From: a bacterium
GTDB taxonomy: Bacteria; SZUA-79; Acidulodesulfobacterales; Acidulodesulfobacteraceae
Length of the DNA: 64,000 nt
Assembly: GCA_021784835.1 (NCBI GenBank)
Contig: JAJYHI010000061.1
Coordinates: 1-64,000, forward strand
Direction: 5' to 3'
Position numbers and translations under genes: made by a program. Below, one piece after another: positions 56,496 to 64,000 of the stretch. Within the stretch, counting starts at the first letter, position 1, and every line of letters begins with the position of its first letter. The notes beneath the pieces were generated by a model. It was not told the origin of the DNA and searched no databases. It saw nothing but the letters and a program-made list of their open reading frames with translations.

Positions 56496-57149
56496 CTATG
56501 GGGTTTGCAACTTTAACATTACGGCAGTTTCGTCGCAATCCGGAAATTTTACGCAATTTATGCAATCGCTCCATATTTTATGGGGCAGCTCGGATTTGTC
56601 GATAATTTTAAAACCTGATTTTTCAAAGAATTGCGGCTTATAGGTAAGTGCAAAAATGTTCGTGATTTTAAAAAATTTTGCTTCCTCGACGCATTTTTTT
56701 ATAAGTTCGGTTCCGATGCGTTTTCTCGTGTAAGGCCTTTTAACGGCTAAAGACCTGACCTCCGCGAGATTTTCCCATACTATCGTGAGCGCGCACGCGC
56801 CTATTATCTCGTTTGAACCTGCCGCGTCTTTGTTTTCTATTTCCGCGATATAAAAATCGCGCAAATGTTCGTATATATCGCTCATAGAGCGTGGCAGCAT
56901 TTCGCCGGCCTTAGAGTATTCCAGAAATAAACCGTAGAGCGATTTGACGTCGCACATCAAAGCTTTCCTTAATACAGCTTTTACGGCGACCGCGGCGCTT
57001 TTTCCGCTTTCGACCGTTCTTCCCGTTTTTTTTGCCGGACGATTTTTATTTTGATTTAAAACGCCCCCGCCTATTTCTATTTCTATTTCGGTGGGATAAT
57101 AAATCGCGGCTCCGCCTTTCTCGTATCTTTGTCTGCCGGTCCTATACAA
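56496..57149 (-). CDS. ArgA-like GNAT N-acetyltransferase
   Basis: A GNAT acetyltransferase of the short ArgA-like (N-acetylglutamate synthase) group. The acetyl-CoA loop is RPYTRKRIGTELIKKCVEEA, and the C-terminal block DCINCVKFPDCDETAVM carries a Cys cluster found in such proteins. The conserved domain begins at about residue 58 (VLRKALMCDVKSLYGLF). The preceding basic, low-complexity segment may be a genuine extension or untranslated. I chose TTG at 57149 (AAAGGAG eight bases upstream, overlapping the recN stop) over the ATG at 57182, which lacks a ribosome site. Confidence 0.78.
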   Translation of the reverse strand: MYRTGRQRYEKGGAAIYYPTEIEIEIGGGVLNQNKNRPAKKTGRTVESGKSAAVAVKAVLRKALMCDVKSLYGLFLEYSKAGEMLPRSMSDIYEHLRDFYIAEIENKDAAGSNEIIGACALTIVWENLAEVRSLAVKRPYTRKRIGTELIKKCVEEAKFFKITNIFALTYKPQFFEKSGFKIIDKSELPHKIWSDCINCVKFPDCDETAVMLKLQTP

Positions 57150-58851
57150 TAACGCCTCTCCTTTTAAGAATTTCTTTCGCATGAAGAATTGCCGCCCCGC
57201 CTTTTGAATCGCCGGAAAGCATTCTTGCCGTTTCGTAAATCCTTTCGTCCGGCGAAAGATTTTTTATTCTGGTATATGTCTTTCCGTTTATTACTTCTTT
57301 ATAAACAAAAAAATGTTCGTCCGCAAACGACGACACTTGCGCAAGATGGGTTATGAGAATAACCTGATTGGCTTTAGAAATAGCCTTTAGCGCCTCTCCG
57401 ACGAAATTAGCCACGTCTCCGCCTATTCCGGCATCGATTTCGTCGAATATAAAAGTAGCGTCGTCCTTTTTTTTATTTAAAATCTTCAGCATGCACAAGC
57501 TTATTCTGGAAAGTTCGCCTCCGGAAGCGATTTTTGACAGCGGTTTAGGAATTTCTCCGGGGTTTGCCGAAAACATAAAAACACAGCGGTCCAATCCGTT
57601 TCCCGAAAAACCTTCCTCGAAATTTAATAGAGTCAGAGCTATTTTAAAGACGGGCTTAATGCCAAGGAATGAAAGCTCTTTTTCGATTTCCCTTTCTAAA
57701 ACGGCGGCGGCTTTGGCCCTTCTGTCGCGCAATTCGGCCGAAACGCCAAGGAACTTTTCCTTTAAATTGCTATATTCGTCTTCTATGGCGGAAATCCTTT
57801 CTTCTAATCCGCTTATATCGCTTAATTCTTTTTTTGCTTTATCGTAAATATTTAACAGTCCTTCGATATCGGAAACGCCGTATTTATTTTCTATGCCTAT
57901 TATATTGTCTATTTTAAGCCTTATTTCGTTCAGCCTGTCGGCGTCCTCTTCGAAAGAAGAATGTTTTTCCAACGATAAAAGTATATCTTCAAGCAAAATT
58001 TTAACTGTTTCCCCGTTTTGCAATTCTTCTTTTTGTTTAAAAACAGGGTCTAATTCCGACAACCTGGAAAGGTTGCGTATTAAAAGGTTTAATTTTTTAA
58101 TAATGCCGCATTCTTCGCCGTCTATTAAATTTATCGAGGATAAAATATATTCTTTTATGCCGTTGATATTCTCAAGCCTTTTAAGCTCTTCTTTTAAAAC
58201 TTCGTCGTAATTTTCGGATTTAATTTCAAGATTTTCAACGTCGCTTACAATGTAAGAATTAATAGTTTTTATTCTCGATATTTCATTTATCTTTTTTCCG
58301 AGGCCTTCTTTTTCTATATGTATTTTTTTTATATCGTGATATAATTTTTCGGCGGCGGCAGATAAATCTTGATTTTGGGCAAATTCGTCCAGAAAATTTA
58401 ACTGGCTGTCCGGGTCGATTAGAAAACGCCTGTCGTTCTGTCCGAATATTTTAACCAAATTTTCGCTGATTCGTTCCGGTATGTTTTTATTAACCTGTTC
58501 GCCGTTTATAAAATATCTGCTTTTTCCGGCATCGGATAGCGTCCTCTTTAAGAATATGCCTTCTAAACCGGATATTTCCGGTTCGATGCCGCATTCTTTC
58601 AAAATATCGCCTAAATCTTTTTCTTCTTTGCCGCCGACGCCCGTTTCGAACACGGCGCTTACCAAACCTTCTTTTTCGCCGGTTCTTATAATATCCGTTC
58701 CTTTCGCTCTTCCGAATAGAAAATTAATCGACTCTATTATTATACTTTTCCCCGCTCCCGTTTCCCCGCTCAAAACATTTAAGCCGCCGCAAAAATCTAT
58801 GTCTAAAGAGTCTATCGTGGCAAAATTTTTTATATATATCTTTTTTATCAT
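57142..58851 (-). CDS. recN: DNA repair protein RecN
   Basis: SMC-like ATPase for double-strand break repair. It is 569 residues. The Walker A motif GETGAGKSIIIES lies near the start (31-43). A coiled-coil hinge region (about 170-370) precedes the signature LSRISLCML and Walker B TFIFDEIDAGIGG. LITHLAQVSSFADEHFFVYK completes the C-terminal half. The start is 34 bases after the nadK stop, and its end overlaps the ArgA-like gene. Confidence 0.95.
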   Translation of the reverse strand: MIKKIYIKNFATIDSLDIDFCGGLNVLSGETGAGKSIIIESINFLFGRAKGTDIIRTGEKEGLVSAVFETGVGGKEEKDLGDILKECGIEPEISGLEGIFLKRTLSDAGKSRYFINGEQVNKNIPERISENLVKIFGQNDRRFLIDPDSQLNFLDEFAQNQDLSAAAEKLYHDIKKIHIEKEGLGKKINEISRIKTINSYIVSDVENLEIKSENYDEVLKEELKRLENINGIKEYILSSINLIDGEECGIIKKLNLLIRNLSRLSELDPVFKQKEELQNGETVKILLEDILLSLEKHSSFEEDADRLNEIRLKIDNIIGIENKYGVSDIEGLLNIYDKAKKELSDISGLEERISAIEDEYSNLKEKFLGVSAELRDRRAKAAAVLEREIEKELSFLGIKPVFKIALTLLNFEEGFSGNGLDRCVFMFSANPGEIPKPLSKIASGGELSRISLCMLKILNKKKDDATFIFDEIDAGIGGDVANFVGEALKAISKANQVILITHLAQVSSFADEHFFVYKEVINGKTYTRIKNLSPDERIYETARMLSGDSKGGAAILHAKEILKRRGVIV

Positions 58852-58885
58852 TGCATAAAAGGCTTTATCGGGTTTTATCCGGATT

Positions 58886-59734
58886 TCACCAGTTTAATTT
58901 CGTTCTCAATATATCCCAGTAGCCAAAATTTAAAGATACGGACAGGAAAACCTTAGACGGGTGTTTTTTAATTACAATCTCGTCTCCGTCGTAAAGTTTC
59001 AATCCGTCCCTGCCGTCGGCGGATATAAAAATATCTCTTTCCTGCGGCAAAATTTTTACCCTTAATTCGCAAGGATTTATTATCAGCGGCCTGTTAGAAA
59101 GCGTATGCGGACAGATAGGGGTCAGAATAAAAGCGTCCATGTCCGGCTGGACTATAGGCCCGCCGGCCGATAAAGAATATGCCGTCGAACCGGTCGGAGT
59201 GGCGACGATTAATCCGTCTGCCCTAAAATCGTTAAGCCATGCGCCGTCGACGGAAACGGTTAAATTAATCACTCTTGCGTGAATGCTCTTTTCCCTTGCT
59301 ATGGTTGCTTCGTTTAACGAAACTAATTTTTCGATAGATTTGCCTTTTCTAAATATCTCGATATTTAGGGCAATTCTAGGAATAAATTCGAGAGAGCCGT
59401 CGAAAAATTTTTCGACCGCCTCTTTTTTCTGGCTTTCGGAAATTTCAACCAGAAAGCCCAGAGTGCCGAAATTTATTCCTATAATCGGAACCTCTAAGGG
59501 GAAAATTTTTCCAAGCGTAATCAAAAGAGTTCCGTCCCCTCCGCAAACTATCACCAGTCCGACGTCTTTGGCGTCTGCAGCCGTTATGCCCATGCTCGGC
59601 CTTACTGCGCCTTCTATGCCGTTGCGCCTGAATAGTCCGCAAACGTAATCCGCGGATTTCTTTGCTTCCTCGGCGCCTTTTTTATAGGAGACAAGAACCC
59701 TTTTGACATTCTTATTGAATTCCGATGCAAACAT
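58886..59734 (-). CDS. nadK: NAD kinase
   Basis: Phosphorylates NAD to NADP. It is 282 residues. The catalytic GGDGTLL begins at 65, with Asp67 as the general base. NEATIAREKSIHARV and the DGLIVATPTGSTAYSLSAGGP block follow. It lies 15 bases downstream of the aconitase gene and is likely co-transcribed with it and recN. The pairing nadK-recN is common in many bacteria. Confidence 0.95.
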   Translation of the reverse strand: MFASEFNKNVKRVLVSYKKGAEEAKKSADYVCGLFRRNGIEGAVRPSMGITAADAKDVGLVIVCGGDGTLLITLGKIFPLEVPIIGINFGTLGFLVEISESQKKEAVEKFFDGSLEFIPRIALNIEIFRKGKSIEKLVSLNEATIAREKSIHARVINLTVSVDGAWLNDFRADGLIVATPTGSTAYSLSAGGPIVQPDMDAFILTPICPHTLSNRPLIINPCELRVKILPQERDIFISADGRDGLKLYDGDEIVIKKHPSKVFLSVSLNFGYWDILRTKLNW

Positions 59735-59749
59735 TAAAATTGCCTAACG

Positions 59750-61678
59750 CTAATGAAGGGCTTTCGTTTCATTTAATAATCCGCCCTCTTTAATTATTTT
59801 AACCTGCCTTTCGGTTAAATTATATTTAAATTTTAATTCCGCGTTCCCTTTTGTTTTATTTATAAATTTAATCGGCATGCCCGCGTTCAATTCTTTTAAA
59901 ATATCGGGAGCGTAAAGTTCGTCTCCCTGGTCTATTTTATCGTAATCGGAGGGGTTTTCGAACGTTAGAGGCAAAATTCCGAAATTAACGAGATTCGCAA
60001 AATGAATTCTTGCAAAAGATTTTGCTATAACGGCCTTAACGCCAAGATACATAGGGGCAAGTGCGGCATGCTCCCTGCTTGAACCTTGCCCGTAATTTTC
60101 TCCGCCTATTACGAAACCGCCCTTTTCTTTTAACGCTCTTTCCGAAAAAGCGGGGTCGACCGGTTCGAAAACATATTTCGATATGGCGGGTATATTGGAA
60201 CGCAGGGGGAGTATTTTAGAACCCGCGGGCATTATATGGTCGGTGGTTATATTGTCTCCTACTTTGAGAAGGACCTTCCCCCCCATGGATTCAGAAAGTT
60301 TTTGCTGTATAGGAAGCGGTTTAATGTTCGGCCCCCTGTAAACCTCGACCTCTTCCGGATTTGTAGAAGGCTTTAGTATCATGGAATCGTCTATATCGAA
60401 TTTTTCAGGCATTTTAATTTCAGGAGCTTTCCCGAGAGTTCTTGGGTCGGTTATATAGCCGGTCAATGCCGAAGCGGCCGCGGTTTGAACGGAAACAAGA
60501 TAAATCTTGGCGTCCTTCGTACCGCTTCTTCCTTCGAAATTACGGTTGAACGTCCTTAAGGAAACCGCTCCCGAACGCGGAGCCTGACCCATGCCTATGC
60601 AGGGTCCGCAGGTAGATTCAAGTATGCGCGCTCCGGAGGCTATCAATTCGGCAAGCGCGCCGTTTTTTGCTATCATTTCGTAAACCTGTTTGGAACCGGG
60701 AGATATCACGAGGCTGACATCCGGATGGACCTTTTTGCCCCTCAATATACCCGCTACGGTCATTAAGTCGGCATATGAAGAATTGGTGCAGCTTCCTATG
60801 GCTACCTGGTCAACTTTTATGTCTTTCAATTCGCTAAGCTTGGCAACCTGGTCAGGCATGTGGGGTTTGGCGGCAAGTGGCTCCAAAGAGCTTAAATCAA
60901 TTTCTATGACTTCGTCGTAAAACGCGTCCGCGTCGGCTGAAAGCGGGGCATAATCGCCTATCCTTCCTTCGGCTTTTAAAAATTCCATGGTCATATCGTC
61001 GCTCGGAAAAACGGAGGTCGTGGCGCCGAGTTCGGCTCCCATATTGGTAATGACGGCTCTTTCCGGCACGGTCAACGTTTTTACGCCTTCTCCGCCGTAT
61101 TCGAAAATTTTCCCTACGCCGCCCTTCACGGTAAGTCTTCTTAAAAGCTCTAAAATAACGTCTTTTGCGGAAACCCAGCCCGGCAGTTTTCCGGAAAGTT
61201 TAACCAAAACGACCTTTGGAGCGGTCATATAAAACGCTCCGCCGCCCATTGCCACCGCAACGTCGAGTCCGCCGGCGCCGATAGCTATCATCCCGACGCC
61301 TCCCGCCGTCGGCGTATGGCTGTCCGAACCCAAAAGAGTCTTTCCGGGAACGCCGAATCTCTCGAGATTAACCTGATGGCATATGCCGTTTCCGGCCTTA
61401 GAGTAAAATATTCCGTATTTTGCGGCGACGGTCTGCAAGAACCTGTGGTCGTCCGCATTTTCAAATCCGGTTTGAAGGGTATTGTGGTCTATGAAGCTGA
61501 CCGATAAATCGGTCTTGACCTTAGGCACGCCGATAGCTTCGAATTGTAGGTAAGCCATCGTTCCGGTCGCGTCCTGCGTGAGGGTTCTGTCGATTTTTAT
61601 GGCGATTTCTTCGCCGGGTTTTAAACTACCGCTTACAAGATGCAAGCTTAAAATTTTGTTCGTTAAACTTTGTCCCAT
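59750..61678 (-). CDS. Aconitate hydratase
   Basis: Fe-S enzyme interconverting citrate and isocitrate in the TCA cycle. It is 642 residues, a short aconitase form related to LeuC/LeuD-type arrangement, not the roughly 890-residue AcnA or AcnB. The 4Fe-4S ligands lie in SCTNSSYADL and in TCGPCIGMGQAP. SDSHTPTAGGVGM is the substrate block, and the swivel domain (about 485-642) carries ENYGQGSSREHAAL. CGGGAGGA precedes the ATG. A homoaconitase or isopropylmalate isomerase reading is less likely because both domains are fused in aconitase order. Confidence 0.9.
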   Translation of the reverse strand: MGQSLTNKILSLHLVSGSLKPGEEIAIKIDRTLTQDATGTMAYLQFEAIGVPKVKTDLSVSFIDHNTLQTGFENADDHRFLQTVAAKYGIFYSKAGNGICHQVNLERFGVPGKTLLGSDSHTPTAGGVGMIAIGAGGLDVAVAMGGGAFYMTAPKVVLVKLSGKLPGWVSAKDVILELLRRLTVKGGVGKIFEYGGEGVKTLTVPERAVITNMGAELGATTSVFPSDDMTMEFLKAEGRIGDYAPLSADADAFYDEVIEIDLSSLEPLAAKPHMPDQVAKLSELKDIKVDQVAIGSCTNSSYADLMTVAGILRGKKVHPDVSLVISPGSKQVYEMIAKNGALAELIASGARILESTCGPCIGMGQAPRSGAVSLRTFNRNFEGRSGTKDAKIYLVSVQTAAASALTGYITDPRTLGKAPEIKMPEKFDIDDSMILKPSTNPEEVEVYRGPNIKPLPIQQKLSESMGGKVLLKVGDNITTDHIMPAGSKILPLRSNIPAISKYVFEPVDPAFSERALKEKGGFVIGGENYGQGSSREHAALAPMYLGVKAVIAKSFARIHFANLVNFGILPLTFENPSDYDKIDQGDELYAPDILKELNAGMPIKFINKTKGNAELKFKYNLTERQVKIIKEGGLLNETKALH

Positions 61679-62023
61679 AAATTAAATCCTCCCGATTTAA
61701 TTATTAATATTAATATTAATGCAAAAACTTATCAATAATTTTTTTATGCAATGAAAATTAAACAGGCGTTTGATTTTTAGATAAACTAACGGCAACAGAC
61801 GGACTAAGAGAAAAACCTGCTTCCTGCAGGCTGTTTCGTATTTTTAAAATAAAAAATACGGAATATTTTTTTATTTTAAAACAATTTTTTTAAAAAGTAA
61901 ACAGGTTTTTAAACACGGACGCATTTTTGAAACGCGGGTTATTAAATCTCTTTTTTAAACCTCCTTATCGACTAAAGTAAAAGCCTTTTCCCCTTACTTG
62001 CCGGCGTTTGCCGCGTTTATTAA
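61679..62023. other. 345-base gene-free stretch between aconitase and the sugar transferase gene
   Basis: AT-rich. A 9-bp inverted repeat, CGTATTTTT / AAAAATACG (61837-61860), is followed on the plus strand by a T-run, but no plus-strand gene ends nearby. ATTAATATTAATATTAAT near 61705 is a simple repeat. No reading frame or clear promoter is supported here. Confidence 0.6.
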
Positions 62024-63436
62024 TTACAGCGCTCCTTTGGCAAATATAACCGCCGGCAGCGTTTTTAGGATAATTATGAAATCGAGCTTCAGCGACCAGT
62101 TGTCTATATATTTCAAGTCTAATTCGACCCTGTCGTCAAAGCCGAGCCTGCTTCGTCCGCTTATTTGCCATAGGCAGGTTATGCCAGGCTTCATTGAAAT
62201 CCTTCTCCTCTGTTTTATGCTGTATTTGGAAACCTCGTCCGGCATAGGGGGCCTAGGACCTACGAGACTCATATCGCCTCTGAGCACGTTATAAAACTGA
62301 GGGAGTTCGTCGAGGCTCGTTTTTCTTAAAAATCTTCCAAAGGGCGTTATTCTGGGGTCGTCTTTCAGTTTTATCTCTATTCCGTCTTTGCTGTATTTTT
62401 CGATGAACTCTTTTCTTAACTCGTCGCTTCCTTTATGCATAGTCCTAAATTTATAAAAAGTAAAGAGCCTTCCGTTTTTGCCGACCCTTTTGCTCTTATA
62501 TAAAACGCTTCCCTTAGAATCTATTTTTATTAAAACTGCGATAATAGACGCAGGAATAAAAAAAATAACGATAGCGATAAAAGAACCCGTTATATCTATA
62601 AGTCTTTTGGCAAAAAGCTTTATATCGTCTTCGGGAGAGGTGTAAAACGAAATAACCGGATATTCGCCGACTTTTTCGAACGAAACCTTGGAATATTTAA
62701 ACGGTAAAAAATTTGTGGGTATTTTAACGGTTATTCCCTTTTCTTCGAGAAGCAGAATGACGTCTTTTATATCGGCGAACTCTTCGCCCTTAATATCGAA
62801 TATAACTTCGTCCACCGGGTTATTCGATACAAATTCGATAAGGCCGCCTAAATCTTTTTTATCTATTTCGTTAACTAATTTTACGCCGAGGTATCCGCTC
62901 GATACCACGATATCTTTTATGCCGCTTTTTTTGGAAACGTTTTTTCCGTTGTCGGGCCGCAAGCCTGAAAACTCCCCTTTAACTATTACGATATTCCTGA
63001 TGGAATAACCCCTTCTTTTAAGGTTGGCGGTAAGTTTTCTCCCCGCGTAATCGGCCAGAATAAGCGATAAATATGAATATGCGGCAAAATACCCTATGAA
63101 GAGCCTCGAAACGTATGAAACTTTGAGCATAAAAAGAAAGGCGTAAATCAAGAAAACGGATACGGCCGTTATTTCGAAAAGTTTTAACGAGTCGGATTTT
63201 ATCCCTTCGGCGTTAAGGTCCAAATACATTCCGAATAAAAAAAGCAGCAGGTAAAAAAAGAAAGCTATCGGAAGCAACAGCCATAAATAATCGGAAATAG
63301 GATAAAGCCTGTATCCGACAATAAAAGGAGCAGTCAGATTATATGTGATAAAAGCGGTAAAAAAAGCGCCGCAGACGAAAGCCGCCGATAGAACATAAAA
63401 ATACTGCGCAAGGATTTTGCTTCTTTGGGATAACAT
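62024..63436 (-). CDS. Exopolysaccharide polyprenyl-glycosylphosphotransferase
   Basis: A 470-residue WbaP-like initiating transferase that moves a sugar-1-phosphate onto undecaprenyl phosphate. Four or five N-terminal transmembrane helices (about 10-130) and a cytoplasmic CoA-binding-like domain (about 140-260) precede another helix (about 275-297). The bacterial sugar-transferase domain follows, with GSVLYKSKRVGKNG, FYKFRTMHKGS, the catalytic RKTSLDELPQFYNVLRGDMS, and VGPRPPMPDE. The C-terminal CLWQISGRS motif is intact. It starts 20 bases after the stop of an O-antigen-ligase-like gene, opening a polysaccharide locus that continues past the right edge. Confidence 0.93.
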   Translation of the reverse strand: MLSQRSKILAQYFYVLSAAFVCGAFFTAFITYNLTAPFIVGYRLYPISDYLWLLLPIAFFFYLLLFLFGMYLDLNAEGIKSDSLKLFEITAVSVFLIYAFLFMLKVSYVSRLFIGYFAAYSYLSLILADYAGRKLTANLKRRGYSIRNIVIVKGEFSGLRPDNGKNVSKKSGIKDIVVSSGYLGVKLVNEIDKKDLGGLIEFVSNNPVDEVIFDIKGEEFADIKDVILLLEEKGITVKIPTNFLPFKYSKVSFEKVGEYPVISFYTSPEDDIKLFAKRLIDITGSFIAIVIFFIPASIIAVLIKIDSKGSVLYKSKRVGKNGRLFTFYKFRTMHKGSDELRKEFIEKYSKDGIEIKLKDDPRITPFGRFLRKTSLDELPQFYNVLRGDMSLVGPRPPMPDEVSKYSIKQRRRISMKPGITCLWQISGRSRLGFDDRVELDLKYIDNWSLKLDFIIILKTLPAVIFAKGAL

Positions 63437-63456
63437 ATCTTAATTTATCGTACTGT

Positions 63457-64000
63457 TTATTGCCGACGATTATTGCTCCGGATTTTTCCCGAATCCGGCA
63501 GCGCGTTAACCGCCGCAAATACCGCAAGAAAAAAAAGCCAGAGGTTGGAAAGCTCGTCGTTGGACATATTGGAAACTCCGGCAAAAGACCCGTAAAAAAC
63601 TATGCTGACTCCCATGGTCATTGCGGCGGCTTTTCTTTTAAATTTATCGCCGGAATCCCTAAAAAGTTTATACGGCATCTTTAACGCAAGGAAAAAAAGC
63701 CACATTAAAGCTATAAAGCCGAATATTCCGGTTTCGGCAAGCGTCTGCATATAGCCGTTCTCCGGCCAGTCGTCGTATAAATCGTAAAGTTTTTTGCCTG
63801 TTTTTGGATTATAATACCATGGGAATCTGACTTCTTTATGCTCGTCGAAATATTTGGAGAATGCGCCCGCTCCGACGCCGGTCAAAGGATATCTTTTAAA
63901 AACCGCCCATGCGGATTCTATTAAAGCTATGTGGCTTTCTATATCGCCGTGATTTTTAAGTTCTAATTTGTAAATCTTTGGATTGAACATCGAAAAAATT
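63457..64000 (-). CDS. O-antigen ligase-like membrane protein, partial (C-terminal part)
   Basis: At least 177 residues, running off the window with no stop in the last ten bases. It carries the C-terminal region of Wzy/O-antigen-ligase proteins: AWAVFKRYPLTGVGAGAF, followed by periplasmic sequence and at least two transmembrane helices (about 95-112 and 120-165). The typical proteins have 10-12 helices and over 400 residues, so the N-terminal half lies to the right. It is upstream of the polyprenyl sugar transferase and fits polymerisation or ligation of a surface polysaccharide. Confidence 0.8.
   Translation of the reverse strand, partial: IFSMFNPKIYKLELKNHGDIESHIALIESAWAVFKRYPLTGVGAGAFSKYFDEHKEVRFPWYYNPKTGKKLYDLYDDWPENGYMQTLAETGIFGFIALMWLFFLALKMPYKLFRDSGDKFKRKAAAMTMGVSIVFYGSFAGVSNMSNDELSNLWLFFLAVFAAVNALPDSGKIRSNNRRQ

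Overview
The window reads as ordinary chromosomal sequence from an AT-rich Gram-negative bacterium. A TonB-like protein, a SPOR-domain protein, RNase G, lipid-carrier-linked sugar transfer and an O-antigen-ligase-like protein point to a double membrane. Gene order (guaB-guaA-dnaE-accA; ctpA followed by a YibQ-type deacetylase; rpsB-tsf-pyrH-frr-uppS-cdsA-dxr) and many PAS/GAF/HD-GYP signalling proteins resemble deltaproteobacterial (Desulfobacterota-like) lineages. An uncultured relative such as Sva0485/Acidulodesulfobacterales is a guess that the sequence alone cannot prove. TTG starts are frequent, and several promoters share a TTGACA-17 nt-TAnAnT layout.

Layout. 1-4.2 kb: a transposon-end-like repeat, a TonB-like gene, purC, a 63-bp palindromic repeat array, a peroxiredoxin, a SPOR protein and a small Cys-rich protein. 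4.4-7.6 kb: RNase G, an FtsB-like protein and thiC. 7.8-12 kb: a corrinoid operon cobU-cobT-cobS-cbiA. 12.1-15.2 kb: a large PAS/GAF/GGDEF/EAL protein. 15.4 kb: tRNA-Val(CAC). 15.6-20.5 kb: rmuC, a fused pyrK-pyrD gene, rimI-like and a nitrilase-family gene. 20.6-23 kb: typA and a cold-shock gene separated by an intrinsic terminator. 23.2-27.5 kb: ctpA, a divergent deacetylase, pyrF and rlmB. 27.8-30.4 kb: an Ala/Pro-rich lipoprotein, divergent from thiE-ftsE-ftsX. 30.4-43.3 kb: one strand carrying gamma-carbonic anhydrase, ppx/gppA, guaB, guaA, dnaE, accA, a Cys-rich GAF/HD-GYP protein and cobQ. 43.4-48.9 kb: the translation/isoprenoid/lipid operon rpsB to dxr. 49-64 kb: a NodB deacetylase, argJ, secA, tldE/pmbA, a PEP-synthase regulator, rhodanese, an ArgA-like acetyltransferase, recN, nadK, aconitase, and an exopolysaccharide locus running off the right edge.

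How the genes work together. Housekeeping dominates: de novo purine and pyrimidine steps (purC, guaA, guaB, pyrH, pyrF, pyrKD), thiamine (thiC, thiE), late cobalamin assembly (cobU, cobT, cobS, cbiA, cobQ), arginine (argJ, ArgA-like), isoprenoid and lipid precursors (dxr, uppS, cdsA, accA), and division (ftsB-like, ftsE, ftsX, SPOR). Two proteins probably act on cyclic di-GMP. I found no CRISPR array, prophage, toxin-antitoxin pair or defence island. The most interesting signals are regulatory or architectural: the csp-terminator-typA arrangement, the PyrK-PyrD fusion, a cysteine cluster inserted in an HD-GYP regulator, a candidate S2 leader upstream of rpsB, and the palindromic repeat array.
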